Source: Neoalteromonas facilis
GTDB lineage: Bacteria > Pseudomonadota > Gammaproteobacteria > Enterobacterales > Alteromonadaceae
DNA length: 64,000 nucleotides
Direction: 5' to 3'
Assembly: GCF_002807665.1 (NCBI RefSeq)
Contig: NZ_PEAY01000004.1
Location: 186,001-250,000, forward strand
Below are positions 53,936-63,868 of this stretch, piece by piece. Position 1 is the stretch's first letter, and every line of letters starts with the position of its first letter. The position numbers and the translations under genes were made by a program. The notes beneath the pieces were generated by a model. It saw nothing but the letters and a program-made list of their open reading frames with translations, did not search any database and was not told the origin of the DNA.

Positions 53936-55444
53936 ATGTTAGATACAGAATTGGCGCAAAGCTTAGCACACAAACTCTATCGCGCCGACCAAGTGCGTAA
54001 TAATGAAAGAGCAGCAGCTGAACAATCCGGTAGCGATATGTATACGCTTATGCAGCGAGCGGGCAAATGTGTATTCGAGAGTTGCCAGCTACATCTACCC
54101 AACAGTGAGCAGTACCTGATCCTTGTTGGGCATGGTAATAATGCCGGTGATGGGTATGTTGTTGCCAGTGAAGCAAAAAAGGCTGGAAAGCAGGTTTTGG
54201 TCTGTGCCGTAGAGCCCGAACGTGAACTGAGTGGTGACGCCAAACAGGCACAGGAGCAATGGATAGCATTGGGAGGCAATGTCACCGCCTTTGACGCAAA
54301 CCTCATAGAAAATAGTGATGTAATTGTAGATGCGTTGCTAGGCACAGGTACCAACAGCCTTATTCGAGCAGAATACGCGGACATCATTGATCGTGTTAAC
54401 GCAAGTGATACACCGGTGGTGAGTATTGATATCCCATCTGGGCTTGAACCTAACACTGGGCAATCGATGGGCCGTTGTATCCAAGCTGACTATACCGTCA
54501 CGTTTGTTGGTATTAAGCCTGGATTGACTACCGGCGCCGGAAAACAATCCTGTGGGAAATTAATTTTTGATGATCTCGGCATTGGCAAAGCGTTTTTAGG
54601 CCTAGCCAAGTCTTCTGCCACTGTTATTGAATTAGACAATTTTTCTCAAATGGCACCGCGCCAGGTGCATAGCCACAAAGGTACATATGGTCGCTTGCTA
54701 TGTGTAGGCGGTAATAAGGGTACAGCAGGGGCTATTCGTTTGGCTGGAGAAGCAGCATTACGAACGGGGGCGGGGTTGGTCAAAGTGTATGCGCACGAAG
54801 ATTCCAAAATCCAAATCAATGCTGGTAGGCCCGAACTAATGGTGGTGACTGACAATTTTGAGCAAGCCTTGGAGTGGGCGACCTGTGTGGTCATTGGCCC
54901 AGGCCTTGGACAAGATGATTGGAGTCAGAATGCATTTGATAAAACCTTGCAGTACTGCCACTCACACAACAAACCTATTGTTATTGATGCCGATGCTTTG
55001 AACTTGCTATCGCGTTATTCTGGCACGTTTAACATGAAAGAGTGTGTACTTACTCCGCACTCAGGCGAGGCAGCTAGATTACTTAGTATGACAGTGGACG
55101 AAGTGGAAGGTGACCGTTTTATAGCCGCCAGACAGCTTGCTGAGCGTTACCACGCGACCTGTATTTTGAAAGGCGCGGGAACCATTGTCGACAATGAGCA
55201 GCATACTTGGGTGTGTCGCCACGGTAACCCCGGAATGGCAACTGCTGGGATGGGAGACGTGCTAAGCGGTGTGTTAGGTGCGTTGCTGGCACAAGCATTA
55301 AAGGCCGATGTGGCGAGTAAATTTGGTGTTAGTTTGCATGCGCGAGCGGGTGATGTGTTGGCAGAACAGTATGGTGAGCGCGGGTTACTCGCGAGCGACT
55401 TGTTTGACGCTATCAGAGCCTTGATCAACAACCGAATGCGTTAA
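53936..55444 (+). CDS. nnr: Bifunctional NAD(P)H-hydrate repair enzyme Nnr
   Basis: A 502-residue fusion. The N-terminal epimerase (YjeF_N, about 1-220; LVGHGNNAGDGYVVA and SIDIPSGL) is followed by a C-terminal ADP-dependent dehydratase (about 230-500; GTYGRLLCVGGNKGTAGA, VIDADALNLL and the GNPGMATAGMGDVLSG signature). It repairs damaged NAD(P)H hydrates. In many bacteria it precedes tsaE as here (14 bp gap), opening a long operon. Confidence 0.96.
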   Translation: MLDTELAQSLAHKLYRADQVRNNERAAAEQSGSDMYTLMQRAGKCVFESCQLHLPNSEQYLILVGHGNNAGDGYVVASEAKKAGKQVLVCAVEPERELSGDAKQAQEQWIALGGNVTAFDANLIENSDVIVDALLGTGTNSLIRAEYADIIDRVNASDTPVVSIDIPSGLEPNTGQSMGRCIQADYTVTFVGIKPGLTTGAGKQSCGKLIFDDLGIGKAFLGLAKSSATVIELDNFSQMAPRQVHSHKGTYGRLLCVGGNKGTAGAIRLAGEAALRTGAGLVKVYAHEDSKIQINAGRPELMVVTDNFEQALEWATCVVIGPGLGQDDWSQNAFDKTLQYCHSHNKPIVIDADALNLLSRYSGTFNMKECVLTPHSGEAARLLSMTVDEVEGDRFIAARQLAERYHATCILKGAGTIVDNEQHTWVCRHGNPGMATAGMGDVLSGVLGALLAQALKADVASKFGVSLHARAGDVLAEQYGERGLLASDLFDAIRALINNRMR

Positions 55445-55458
55445 TGGATACTGATTGA

Positions 55459-55947
55459 ATGTCGGGTAAGCAATACACTGTTCACAATGAGCAAGAGACA
55501 GATGCGCTAGCCACGTTGTTGGCACATTCCATTACTCAGCTTACATTGCCTTTTGTGATTTATTTACGGGGTGACTTAGGGGCTGGGAAAACCACGTTTA
55601 GTCGCAGTTTTATCCAAGGACTAGGGCATGTAGGACGGGTAAAAAGCCCAACGTATACGTTGGTAGAGCCTTATGAATTAGAGTCGCTGAGTGTATTTCA
55701 TTTTGATTTATATCGATTAGCCGACCCTGAAGAGTTGGAATTCATGGGTATTCGAGACTATCTGGAAAGTAATGCTGTGTGTATCTTTGAATGGCCTGAC
55801 AAAGGGGCGGATCACTTGGCAGCGCCTGATATTAGCATTAGTATAACGATTGAAGGTGATCAGGAACGGCATTTTGACATTCAAGCCGACTCTGACAAAG
55901 GCAAGCAACTTACCGCATTGCTAGGCGAAACTAATTCGTCAATTTGA
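55459..55947 (+). CDS. tsaE: tRNA t6A synthesis ATPase TsaE
   Basis: A 162-residue P-loop protein. The Walker A motif is GDLGAGKTTFSRSF (near 37), followed by VKSPTYTLVEPYE and HFDLYRLADPEELEFMGI, all conserved in TsaE. It acts with TsaB and TsaD to form t6A37 in tRNA. ATG 55459 follows nnr closely. No tsaB or tsaD lies in the window. Confidence 0.96.
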   Translation: MSGKQYTVHNEQETDALATLLAHSITQLTLPFVIYLRGDLGAGKTTFSRSFIQGLGHVGRVKSPTYTLVEPYELESLSVFHFDLYRLADPEELEFMGIRDYLESNAVCIFEWPDKGADHLAAPDISISITIEGDQERHFDIQADSDKGKQLTALLGETNSSI

Positions 55948-55999
55948 TGTCTGAGTTAGCGCCTACTTTATCTTGAGAGAGCACTGCAAAGAGCACGTG

Positions 56000-57367
56000 A
56001 TGGTATTTTTACACAATCAACAACTGACAAAATGGCAAGGCTTAGTGATACGCTCGGCCATGTGCATAGCCCTTTTGTTGATGCAACCTGCCGCGCTTTA
56101 TGCGTCAGAGAATGCCATCGAAGGTGTTCGAGTATGGCCATCACCCAATAATACACGCATTGTATTTGACCTTAACGCAGAGCCGTCATTCACCTACTTT
56201 CGTCTCGAAAATCCTGATCGACTGGTTATCGATTTTGCAGACACACAGTTGCAGACTGCGTTGGGGGGTAGTGAGAACAGCAACGAGTTACTGAAAAAAA
56301 TCCGCACGAGCCAACCTAAAAACGCTCGCTCAACGCGCGTTGTGCTGGATTTAACAGCGAAAGTGAACCCGAGTTTATTTGCGATGCCGCCAACAGAGCC
56401 CTATGGGCACAGGCTGGTAGTCGATTTGCCCTATGTTATTTCTACCCCACAGGCGACAGTCGTCAAAAGCAGCGACCAAAGTGACCGTGATAGAGATATC
56501 ATTATCGTTATTGATGCAGGGCATGGTGGTGAAGATCCTGGTTCTATAGGGCCAAGTGGCACCTATGAAAAAAACGTGGTGCTCAGTATCGCGAAAAAGC
56601 TAGAGAGTTTAATAAACCGCGAGCGGGGTATGCGAGCGGTGATGACGCGTACCGGAGATTATTATATTTCGCCGAATCAGCGCCCAGAAATAGCACGCCG
56701 TAGCAAAGCTGATTTATTGATTTCAATTCACGCAGACGCATTTACCACCCCGCAGCCTAAAGGGGGATCGGTGTGGGTGCTGAGTACGGGGCGGGCGGAT
56801 ACCGAACTAGGTCGTTGGATGGAACGTACGGAACGCCATTCAGAGTTGCTCGGCGGTGCAGCTGAAGTTATCAATGATGCAGCCAGTGAGCGTTACTTAG
56901 CAGAGACTATTTTAGGGCTCTCAATGGATCATTCTCGCGCTACAAGTCATGACTTGAGCGAAAAGGTTATCCATGAAATGCGCAAAATTACCAAAATGCA
57001 CAAAAACCGGCCACAAGCGGCTAGTTTGGCTGTGTTAACGTCGCCCGACATACCGTCTATTTTGGTCGAAGTTGGATTTATTTCTAACCCGCAAGAAGAG
57101 AAAAACCTAAATTGGGCCAAGCACCGAGAGCGTCTGGCTGATTCAATATTCACCGCAACAAAACGATATTTCAAAACGGTTCCACCCGATGGCACTTTAT
57201 GGGCTACGTTGAAAGACTCCGTGCGGACGCACAAAGTACGTAGCGGGGAGTCGTTGTCGTTGTTAGCCCAGCGCTACAATGTTAAAATCAGCAGCATCAA
57301 GCGAGCGAATAATTTGACCAACGACATCGTTCATATCGGTCAAGTACTCACCATCCCAACCACTTAA
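56000..57367 (+). CDS. amiB: N-acetylmuramoyl-L-alanine amidase AmiB-like (AMIN, Amidase_3, LysM)
   Basis: A 455-residue periplasmic amidase. A signal peptide (about 1-36) precedes an AMIN domain (about 40-140, targeting), the catalytic Amidase_3 domain (about 165-385) with the zinc ligands in [17 protein letters not shown] and the glutamate in LVEVGFISN, and a LysM at the C-terminus ([17 protein letters not shown]). ATG 56000 is chosen because AAAGAG lies 6 bp upstream; a TTG at 55973 is less likely. It cleaves septal peptidoglycan during cell division. Confidence 0.95.
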   Translation: MVFLHNQQLTKWQGLVIRSAMCIALLLMQPAALYASENAIEGVRVWPSPNNTRIVFDLNAEPSFTYFRLENPDRLVIDFADTQLQTALGGSENSNELLKKIRTSQPKNARSTRVVLDLTAKVNPSLFAMPPTEPYGHRLVVDLPYVISTPQATVVKSSDQSDRDRDIIIVIDAGHGGEDPGSIGPSGTYEKNVVLSIAKKLESLINRERGMRAVMTRTGDYYISPNQRPEIARRSKADLLISIHADAFTTPQPKGGSVWVLSTGRADTELGRWMERTERHSELLGGAAEVINDAASERYLAETILGLSMDHSRATSHDLSEKVIHEMRKITKMHKNRPQAASLAVLTSPDIPSILVEVGFISNPQEEKNLNWAKHRERLADSIFTATKRYFKTVPPDGTLWATLKDSVRTHKVRSGESLSLLAQRYNVKISSIKRANNLTNDIVHIGQVLTIPTT

Positions 57368-57378
57368 AAAGGTCTTGT

Positions 57379-59109
57379 GTGACGATCCAACTGCTACCTG
57401 CCGAGCTGGCAAACCAAATCGCTGCCGGGGAAGTGGTTGAGCGACCAGCCTCAGTTGTTAAAGAACTAGTCGAAAATAGCCTCGATGCCGGTGCCAGCAA
57501 AATTGAAATCGAGATCCAACAAGGTGGTCACAAACAAATTTTAATTCGCGATAATGGCAGCGGTATCCCGAAGAATGAGCTGGCACTTGCGTTGAGTCGC
57601 CATGCCACCAGTAAAATCCACAGCTTGGATGATCTCGAAGCGATTCAAAGCATGGGTTTTAGAGGGGAAGCTCTCGCCAGTATTAGCTCTGTTAGCCGTT
57701 TAACTCTGACTTCTCGCACAGCAGAACAAACCGAAGCTTGGCAGGCGCAGACCCAAGGCCGGGACATGCAGGTTAATGTGCAACCCGCTGCACACCCAAC
57801 TGGTACTAGCATTGATGTGCTGGACCTGTTTTTCAATACACCGGCTAGACGCCGTTTTTTGCGCACACCTAAAACAGAATTTACCCATATAGAAACGGTT
57901 GTTAAGCGTATTGCATTGGCACATCCGAGCATAGAGTTTGTGCTCAAACATAACGGTCGCCGCCATCTGCAATGCAAGCCAACATCAGATTTACACAAGC
58001 GAATACATGACGTGCTCGGCAAACCATCGGGTTTGACGCTTATTGACATCAATGCGGTTGATGAGGCCGTGTCACTGAAAGGTTTTATCGTTGATTGTAA
58101 CGGGCCGGTCGAGCTCACTGATTGGCAATATAGCTACGTGAACGGTCGGCCGATGAAGGATAAGCTGATTAATCATGCGATTAAACAAGCGTATGAGTTA
58201 TTGGGGATTGGACGAGATGCGCCGCAATATATTTTGTTTGTTGACGTTGAACCGAGTGAAATTGATGTCAATGTTCACCCTGCGAAGCACGAAGTTCGCT
58301 TTCATCAGTCTCGTTTAGTGCACGATTTTATTGTGAGTCATGTAAAGCAGGCACTGCAGTCTGGTTTTAGTGAAGCCCTTGCGGAAGATAATGTGCATCT
58401 TCATGCAGAACCTAGCCACGGCTATCAAGCGCCGAATCAATTGCAGAGCGAAAAACAAGCGCCGAATCGCTCAACACTAGCGCAATCACATTATGGTGGC
58501 GGGCAGGGCGCGAGTAGCGGGTTCAGCCAGTCTGCGGGGAAGGCTTACTCTTCTTTAATGACTATCGCTGAACGGTCCATGCCGCTGTCTCGCGTGCAAT
58601 GTATTACGTTGCGAGAGACGATATTAGTTGCGCTCAATGGCGCAGACCGCGTTTACATGGTTAACAAGCAGCGTTTATTAACCGCTTTTTTACGTCAACA
58701 GCTGTCCACAATCAGTGTCGCTCAACCCTTATTAATGCCGGTGGCGGTCTCTGACAGCGAAGAATGGTCTGAAGCGCGTCGTGTCGCCTTTGAAGGAATG
58801 CATTTTCACATTGATAAAGTCGCGCAAAAAAGAGTGCTGAAACAAGTGCCTGCGGGCTGGCGTGCAATGCCGTGGTCGTCACTTTTTACTCACTTTGGGA
58901 GTATCGATATAAACGATGCTCAAGCGTCTTTGACTGAGTTGTTATCTAATACGTTGGCAAAGCAAGAGTATCCCTTTAATAATGTTATCGCATGGTTTGA
59001 TGGGTTGCCTGAAGAACACCAACAAGCATTGCTTGAACAACAGGGTGAAGATTTCGACGAGAAAGACTTACTGCGTCTACTAGCAGAAGGAAACCTAGCA
59101 CATGGCTAA
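57379..59109 (+). CDS. mutL: DNA mismatch repair protein MutL
   Basis: A 576-residue MutL (E. coli 615). The GHKL ATPase motifs [22 protein letters not shown] and [13 protein letters not shown] are intact. The N-terminal half continues through [14 protein letters not shown]; a low-complexity linker (about 340-395) leads to a C-terminal dimerisation domain without the DQHAx2E endonuclease motif, as in MutH-containing bacteria. The start is GTG 57379. Its 3' end overlaps miaA by 8 bp. Confidence 0.97.
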   Translation: MTIQLLPAELANQIAAGEVVERPASVVKELVENSLDAGASKIEIEIQQGGHKQILIRDNGSGIPKNELALALSRHATSKIHSLDDLEAIQSMGFRGEALASISSVSRLTLTSRTAEQTEAWQAQTQGRDMQVNVQPAAHPTGTSIDVLDLFFNTPARRRFLRTPKTEFTHIETVVKRIALAHPSIEFVLKHNGRRHLQCKPTSDLHKRIHDVLGKPSGLTLIDINAVDEAVSLKGFIVDCNGPVELTDWQYSYVNGRPMKDKLINHAIKQAYELLGIGRDAPQYILFVDVEPSEIDVNVHPAKHEVRFHQSRLVHDFIVSHVKQALQSGFSEALAEDNVHLHAEPSHGYQAPNQLQSEKQAPNRSTLAQSHYGGGQGASSGFSQSAGKAYSSLMTIAERSMPLSRVQCITLRETILVALNGADRVYMVNKQRLLTAFLRQQLSTISVAQPLLMPVAVSDSEEWSEARRVAFEGMHFHIDKVAQKRVLKQVPAGWRAMPWSSLFTHFGSIDINDAQASLTELLSNTLAKQEYPFNNVIAWFDGLPEEHQQALLEQQGEDFDEKDLLRLLAEGNLAHG

Positions 59110-60034
59110 GCCGTCAATCATCACGTTTATGGGGCCCACTGCGTCAGGTAAAACTGGATTGTCTTTAACATTAGCGCGCGATTTAAATTGTGAAATCGTG
59201 AGCGTTGACTCCGCGTTAATTTACCGCGAAATGGACATTGGAACGGCAAAACCTACGCGTGAAGAGCAGCAGCAAGCGCCTCATTGGTTATTGGACATCA
59301 TTGATCCTGCTGAGAGTTACTCGGTAGCAGACTTTTGCCGCGATGCTCGACAGCATATTGCAGATATTCATCAGCGTGGCAAAACGCCTCTGCTGGTGGG
59401 GGGCACCATGATGTATTTCAATGCATTGATGAATGGGATTTCACAGGTGCCAGAGGCAAAGCCCGAGATCAGAGATGCCATACAAGCAGAAGCATTAGAG
59501 CGTGGCTGGCCAGCGATGCATGCTGAGCTTGAAGCAGTCGACCCCGTTGTCGCAAGTCGAGTACATCCGAATGATCCGCAGCGAATTGGGCGCGCATTAG
59601 AAGTTTACCATGCTACAGGTAAGCCGCTTAGTCATTGGCAACTACAGAAAACCCCCGGCCTTGCCGATGACCCTAGTGTCAGCGTTTTCCAATTTGCTAT
59701 TGCGCCTAACGATCGAAAAGTGTTGCATCAACGTATACAGCAGCGATTCGAGCAGATGTTGGCGGAAGGCTTCATTGAAGAAGTAGAGCAACTGCGCGCC
59801 AGAGGCGATTTGCATTTAGATATGCCATCCATGCGGTGCGTTGGATATCGTCAAGTTTGGCAATATCTTCAAGGTGATTTTGACGCTGATGAAATGCTTG
59901 AAAAAGGTGTAGCTGCAACGCGACAATTGGCTAAAAGACAATTTACCTGGCTACGAGGTTGGGATAAATTACACTGGTTAGACACCTTTGCTCATGATAA
60001 TTCTGACCAGATTAGAAAAATGGTTATTAATTAA
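59102..60034 (+). CDS. miaA: tRNA dimethylallyltransferase MiaA
   Basis: A 310-residue MiaA (E. coli 316). The P-loop [11 protein letters not shown] is at about 11-21, [17 protein letters not shown] follows, and the C-terminal [13 protein letters not shown] and [14 protein letters not shown] are conserved. It adds a dimethylallyl group to A37 of tRNAs reading UNN codons. Its start overlaps mutL. Confidence 0.97.
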   Translation: MAKPSIITFMGPTASGKTGLSLTLARDLNCEIVSVDSALIYREMDIGTAKPTREEQQQAPHWLLDIIDPAESYSVADFCRDARQHIADIHQRGKTPLLVGGTMMYFNALMNGISQVPEAKPEIRDAIQAEALERGWPAMHAELEAVDPVVASRVHPNDPQRIGRALEVYHATGKPLSHWQLQKTPGLADDPSVSVFQFAIAPNDRKVLHQRIQQRFEQMLAEGFIEEVEQLRARGDLHLDMPSMRCVGYRQVWQYLQGDFDADEMLEKGVAATRQLAKRQFTWLRGWDKLHWLDTFAHDNSDQIRKMVIN

Positions 60035-60083
60035 CCACCTGTCTGTGCTATACATTACAAGGGTGGGTGGTGTATCCTCTCAC

Positions 60084-60119
60084 TTAGAACAATTAGAACA
60101 ATTAGAACAATTATAACAA
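60084..60119 (+). repeat. 9-bp tandem repeat (TTAGAACAA) in the hfq leader
   Basis: Three perfect copies of TTAGAACAA start at 60084, 60093 and 60102, with a fourth variant TTATAACAA at 60111. The array ends 3 bp before the AAGGAAG ribosome-binding site of hfq. As RNA it reads AAC-AAU-UAG three times, then AAC-AAU-UAU and AAC-AAU, so that two of every three triplets fit the A-R-N pattern bound by the distal face of Hfq. It is therefore a candidate autoregulatory site. Confidence 0.9.
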
Positions 60120-60132
60120 TTAAGGAAGTAAG

Positions 60133-60375
60133 ATGGCTAAAGGGCAATCTCTACAAGACCCATTCTTGAACGCGCTAAGAAAAGAGCGGATCCCAGTATC
60201 TATTTACTTGGTCAACGGCATCAAGCTACAAGGACAAGTTGAGTCTTTTGACCAATTCGTGATTTTACTTAAAAACACGGTTAGCCAAATGGTATATAAG
60301 CATGCTATTTCAACAGTTGTTCCTTCAAGAGCAATTCAAATGCCTTCTGGAGATGATGGAAATTCCTCAGACTAA
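60133..60375 (+). CDS. hfq: RNA chaperone Hfq
   Basis: An 80-residue Hfq (E. coli 102, the core is about 70). The Sm1 motif region [25 protein letters not shown] (two parts) and Sm2 motif [11 protein letters not shown] are fully conserved, and the C-terminal tail is short and acidic (GDDGNSSD). The protein forms a hexameric ring that pairs small RNAs with mRNAs. AAGGAAG lies just before the ATG. It lies between miaA and hflX as in E. coli. The leader repeat is described separately. Confidence 0.98.
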   Translation: MAKGQSLQDPFLNALRKERIPVSIYLVNGIKLQGQVESFDQFVILLKNTVSQMVYKHAISTVVPSRAIQMPSGDDGNSSD

Positions 60376-60392
60376 TGTAACAGGAGCGCCAC

Positions 60393-61682
60393 TTGTTTGA
60401 CCGCTATGCATCAGGTGAGCGAGCGGTTCTGGTGCATGTTGACTTCACAGACGAAGCGAGTAAAGAGGCACTTTCAGAGCTAGAAATGTTAGTGTCATCT
60501 GCGGGGGTTACTGCGTTAGAGGTAGTAACAACGTCTCGCAGTGCGCCCAATGCCAAACTTTTTATCGGTTCAGGAAAAGCAGACGAAGTCGCTGATATTG
60601 TGCAAACCCTTGATGCCGATGTCGTGATTTTTAATCATGCCTTGTCTCCCTCACAAGAACGCAATCTAGAAAAAGTAGTTAAATGTCGTGTGATCGATCG
60701 AACCGGTTTGATCCTAGATATTTTTGCTCAGCGTGCCCGTACTCACGAAGGTAAACTTCAGGTAGAGCTTGCTCAGTTGAAGCATATTTCTACGCGTCTT
60801 ATTCGTGGCTGGACCCACTTAGAAAGACAAAAAGGTGGGATAGGCTTACGTGGGCCAGGTGAAACTCAGCTAGAAACCGATAGGCGTCTACTGCGAGGGC
60901 GGATCAAAGCTATCTTACGACGCTTAGAAAAGGTTGCAAAGCAGCGTGAGCAGGGGCGTCGTTCAAGAAAGCGGGCTGAAATTCCGACGGTGTCGTTGGT
61001 TGGTTATACCAATGCCGGCAAGTCTACATTGTTCAATACCTTAACCGAGTCTGCTGTCTATGCGGCTGATCAATTGTTTGCTACGCTTGACCCTACGTTG
61101 CGCAAGCTCGAACTGCAAGACGTTGGCCCGGTCATTCTGGCTGACACAGTAGGCTTTATCAGGCATTTACCGCATGATTTGGTAGCGGCGTTTAAAGCAA
61201 CATTGCAAGAAACCCAAGAAGCCGATTTATTGTTGCATGTCGTCGATTATGCCGATGAAAAGTATCAGGAAAATACTGATCAAGTGCAGGCGGTACTAAC
61301 CGAAATAGAGGCCGATGAAGTCCCGCAGTTGATGGTTTGTAACAAAATAGACCGCATGGAAGGGATGCAACCTCGTATTGATCGTGATGAAATGGACCAG
61401 CCTGTTCGTGTTTGGGTGTCTGCGCAGCAAGGTTTAGGGATTGAATTATTGCATCAAGCCCTTATAGAGAGATTATCGAAGTCGATCGTTAAGCGTCGAT
61501 TGCAGATCCCGCCGAATGCCAGTCATTTGCGTGGGGTTTTATATGAATTGAATTGTATTGCTGCACAAGAATACAACGAACAAGGTGACTGGGTAGTAGA
61601 TGTGAGAATGCCTAGCGCCGATTGGCAGCGGTTGTTAAAGCGTGAAAAAGGTGCGCTAGACGACCTCGTAATAAAGTCATAA
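60393..61682 (+). CDS. hflX: Ribosome-associated GTPase HflX
   Basis: A 429-residue HflX (E. coli 426). The N-terminal domain carries GSGKADEVADIV and LSPSQERNLEK, a basic coiled helix follows, and the G domain has G1 GYTNAGKST, G3 DTVGFI and G4 NKID. It splits stalled or hibernating ribosomes. Translation begins at TTG 60393, with GGAG (60383-60386) six bases upstream and an MFDRYxxGE start that matches the E. coli protein. Confidence 0.97.
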   Translation: MFDRYASGERAVLVHVDFTDEASKEALSELEMLVSSAGVTALEVVTTSRSAPNAKLFIGSGKADEVADIVQTLDADVVIFNHALSPSQERNLEKVVKCRVIDRTGLILDIFAQRARTHEGKLQVELAQLKHISTRLIRGWTHLERQKGGIGLRGPGETQLETDRRLLRGRIKAILRRLEKVAKQREQGRRSRKRAEIPTVSLVGYTNAGKSTLFNTLTESAVYAADQLFATLDPTLRKLELQDVGPVILADTVGFIRHLPHDLVAAFKATLQETQEADLLLHVVDYADEKYQENTDQVQAVLTEIEADEVPQLMVCNKIDRMEGMQPRIDRDEMDQPVRVWVSAQQGLGIELLHQALIERLSKSIVKRRLQIPPNASHLRGVLYELNCIAAQEYNEQGDWVVDVRMPSADWQRLLKREKGALDDLVIKS

Positions 61683-61763
61683 TCAGTTTAAAGTTGGCGC
61701 ATGCAATCTGAAACGCGTGCGTTGTCGTATCAGATTTTAATTTGAAGTTTACGGAGTATGCTT

Positions 61764-62924
61764 ATGGCCTGGAATGAGCCGGGTGGAAATAACAATGACC
61801 CTTGGAAGAACAAGGGCGGACGTGATCAGGGGCCCCCTGATTTAGACGATGTATTTAAAAACCTGTTTGGCAAGTTCTCCAAAAGTACAGGTGGTTCAGG
61901 CAATGGAACAGGCAAAAACGTCGGTGGTATCGGTGCCGGTATCATTGCGGCCTTGTTGATTGTGGTATGGGTTATCAGCGGGTTTTACACTATTCGTGAA
62001 GCTGAGCGTGGAGTAGTACTGCGATTCGGGGAGTATCACACCCAAGTTGAACCAGGCTTACAATGGAAACCAACTTTTATTGATAGCGTAATCCCAGTAG
62101 ACATTCAGTCTATTCGTGACCAATCTTCATCAGGCTCTATGCTGACTGAAGACGAAAACTTGGTCAGCGTGCAAATGGAAATGCAATTCCGCGTTGTTGA
62201 TCCTTACCGTTGGACATTCGCGGTTGTTGATCCTGAAGTGAGCCTCAGTCAAGCACTCGACAGTGCCATTCGCTATGTTGTTGGTCATTCAAAAATGGAT
62301 GACGTGTTAACCGATGGTCGTGAAGTAACGCGCCAACGTGTATGGGAAGAGCTGCAAGCGATTATTGAACCCTACAATATGGGAGTTCAAATTGTTGATA
62401 TGAACTTCCGTGATGCCCGTCCACCAGAAGAAGTGAAAGATGCATTTGACGATGCAATTGCTGCACAGGAAGACGAACAGCGTTTTATTCGCGAAGCCGA
62501 AGCCTACGCGCGTGAAATTGAACCGCGTGCACGTGGTCAAGTAAACCGAATGAACGAAGAAGCGCAAGCGTATAAAGAGCGTGTGACTCTGCAAGCGCAG
62601 GGTGAAGTTGCACGCTTCGAGGAACTTTTGCCTCAGTATGAAGCCGCGCCAGAAGTTACTCGTCAGCGTATCTACCTTGAAACGATGGAGCAAGTCTTCA
62701 GCAGTACGACCAAAATTATGATCGACAGCGAAGGTGGTGGTAACAACATGATGTATTTGCCATTGGATAAGATCATGGAGCGTCAAAATACGACGACTTA
62801 TTCAAACGATGTATCGCGCAGTGCGTTAGATTCGCTACGCAATGCGGCAACGCCTGACCAGACGGTCAATACATCACCGCGTCAATCTACGCGCCCTGAT
62901 CGTTTTAACAGAGGGAGAGATTAA
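61764..62924 (+). CDS. hflK: FtsH protease modulator HflK
   Basis: A 386-residue SPFH-domain protein. The start MAWNEPGGNNNDPW and the following KGGRDQGPPDLDDVF match the E. coli form. A transmembrane helix (about 55-77), the SPFH/band 7 domain (about 80-260) and the coiled C-terminal region follow. It forms a large complex with HflC around FtsH in the inner membrane. ATG 61764 has GGAG seven bases upstream; an ATG at 61758 is too close to it. Confidence 0.97.
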   Translation: MAWNEPGGNNNDPWKNKGGRDQGPPDLDDVFKNLFGKFSKSTGGSGNGTGKNVGGIGAGIIAALLIVVWVISGFYTIREAERGVVLRFGEYHTQVEPGLQWKPTFIDSVIPVDIQSIRDQSSSGSMLTEDENLVSVQMEMQFRVVDPYRWTFAVVDPEVSLSQALDSAIRYVVGHSKMDDVLTDGREVTRQRVWEELQAIIEPYNMGVQIVDMNFRDARPPEEVKDAFDDAIAAQEDEQRFIREAEAYAREIEPRARGQVNRMNEEAQAYKERVTLQAQGEVARFEELLPQYEAAPEVTRQRIYLETMEQVFSSTTKIMIDSEGGGNNMMYLPLDKIMERQNTTTYSNDVSRSALDSLRNAATPDQTVNTSPRQSTRPDRFNRGRD

Positions 62925-62926
62925 TT

Positions 62927-63817
62927 ATGAAAAATCTTGGCGGTATAATTCTAGCCCTGTTTGTTGTCTTAGGTTTTAGCTCTCTTTTCGTGGTTAAAGA
63001 AGGCAACAAAGCGATTGTTATTCAGTTTGGTAAAGTCCAAAAGGACAGTGAAACAGGACTTGCGAAAGTGTTCGCTCCTGGCCTGCATTTTAAAATCCCA
63101 TTTATTGATACCGTGCGCTCGTTGGACGCGCGTGTACAAACCCTGGATGATGCGCCGGATCGTTTTGTAACCTCAGAAAAGAAAGACTTAATCGTTGATT
63201 CATACGTGAAATGGCGCATTAATGATTTTGAGCGTTATTACTTGTCGACTGGCGGTAATAAGCTTCAAGCCGAAGCGCTATTGAAGCAAAAAGTGAATAA
63301 CGGTTTGCGCTCAGAGTTTGGTGCCCGCACGATTTCTCAGATCGTATCAGGTGAACGTTCAGCGTTGATGGACCAAGCCATGGAGCAAGCATCAAGCAGC
63401 TCTGATGAGCTGGGCATTGCTATTGTTGATGTGCGTGTGAAGCAGATCAACCTACCGACGGAAGTCAGTGCTTCAATCTTCCAACGCATGCGTGCTGAGC
63501 GCGCCGGTGTGGCTCGTGAACACCGTTCGGAAGGTCAAGAGCAGGCTGAGGTGTTGCGCGCCGACATTGATGCAAAAGTGGAAGTTATGTTGGCAGATGC
63601 AGAACGTAATGCGCGTCAATTGCGCGGTGAAGGTGATGCCTTAGCTGCACAAATTTATGCCTCAACATACTCGAAGAACCCTGAGTTTTACAGCTTCTTA
63701 CGCAGTATGGACGCTTATCGTTCGAGCTTTAATAGCAAACAAGACATTTTGGTGGTAGAGCCGAATAACGATTTCTTCCGTTATTTGAATCAACAATCAG
63801 GTCAGAACAAAGACTAA
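62927..63817 (+). CDS. hflC: FtsH protease modulator HflC
   Basis: A 296-residue SPFH protein with an N-terminal transmembrane helix (about 5-22), the motif VVKEGNKAIVIQFGKV, and the conserved ASTYSKNPEFYSFLRSM region (two parts) near 245. It is the partner of HflK and starts 2 bp after its stop codon. A terminator follows, ending the operon. Confidence 0.97.
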   Translation: MKNLGGIILALFVVLGFSSLFVVKEGNKAIVIQFGKVQKDSETGLAKVFAPGLHFKIPFIDTVRSLDARVQTLDDAPDRFVTSEKKDLIVDSYVKWRINDFERYYLSTGGNKLQAEALLKQKVNNGLRSEFGARTISQIVSGERSALMDQAMEQASSSSDELGIAIVDVRVKQINLPTEVSASIFQRMRAERAGVAREHRSEGQEQAEVLRADIDAKVEVMLADAERNARQLRGEGDALAAQIYASTYSKNPEFYSFLRSMDAYRSSFNSKQDILVVEPNNDFFRYLNQQSGQNKD

Positions 63818-63832
63818 ATATTAGTTAATGTT

Positions 63833-63859
63833 AAAAAAGCGCCTCAGGGCGCTTTTTTT
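63833..63859. terminator. Bidirectional terminator after hflC
   Basis: AAAAGCGCC pairs with GGCGCTTTT around TCAG. Both flanks are A/T runs, so it can stop transcription from hflC and from the leftward gene entering at the right edge. Confidence 0.85.
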
Positions 63860-63868
63860 ATATGTTTG

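Noticed and set aside
53977-54456. 159-aa minus-strand open frame
   Set aside because: It is antisense to nnr and its composition (many Ser, Ala, Cys) is typical of a shadow of a conserved gene.
57645-58118. 157-aa minus-strand open frame
   Set aside because: It is antisense to the ATPase domain of mutL and shows no family signal.
60084-60119. Short tandem array as a CRISPR-like repeat
   Set aside because: The unit is only 9 bp with no spacers and no cas genes anywhere in the window; it is a simple tandem repeat.
62307-62786. 159-aa minus-strand open frame
   Set aside because: It is antisense to hflK, which is fully supported by family motifs.
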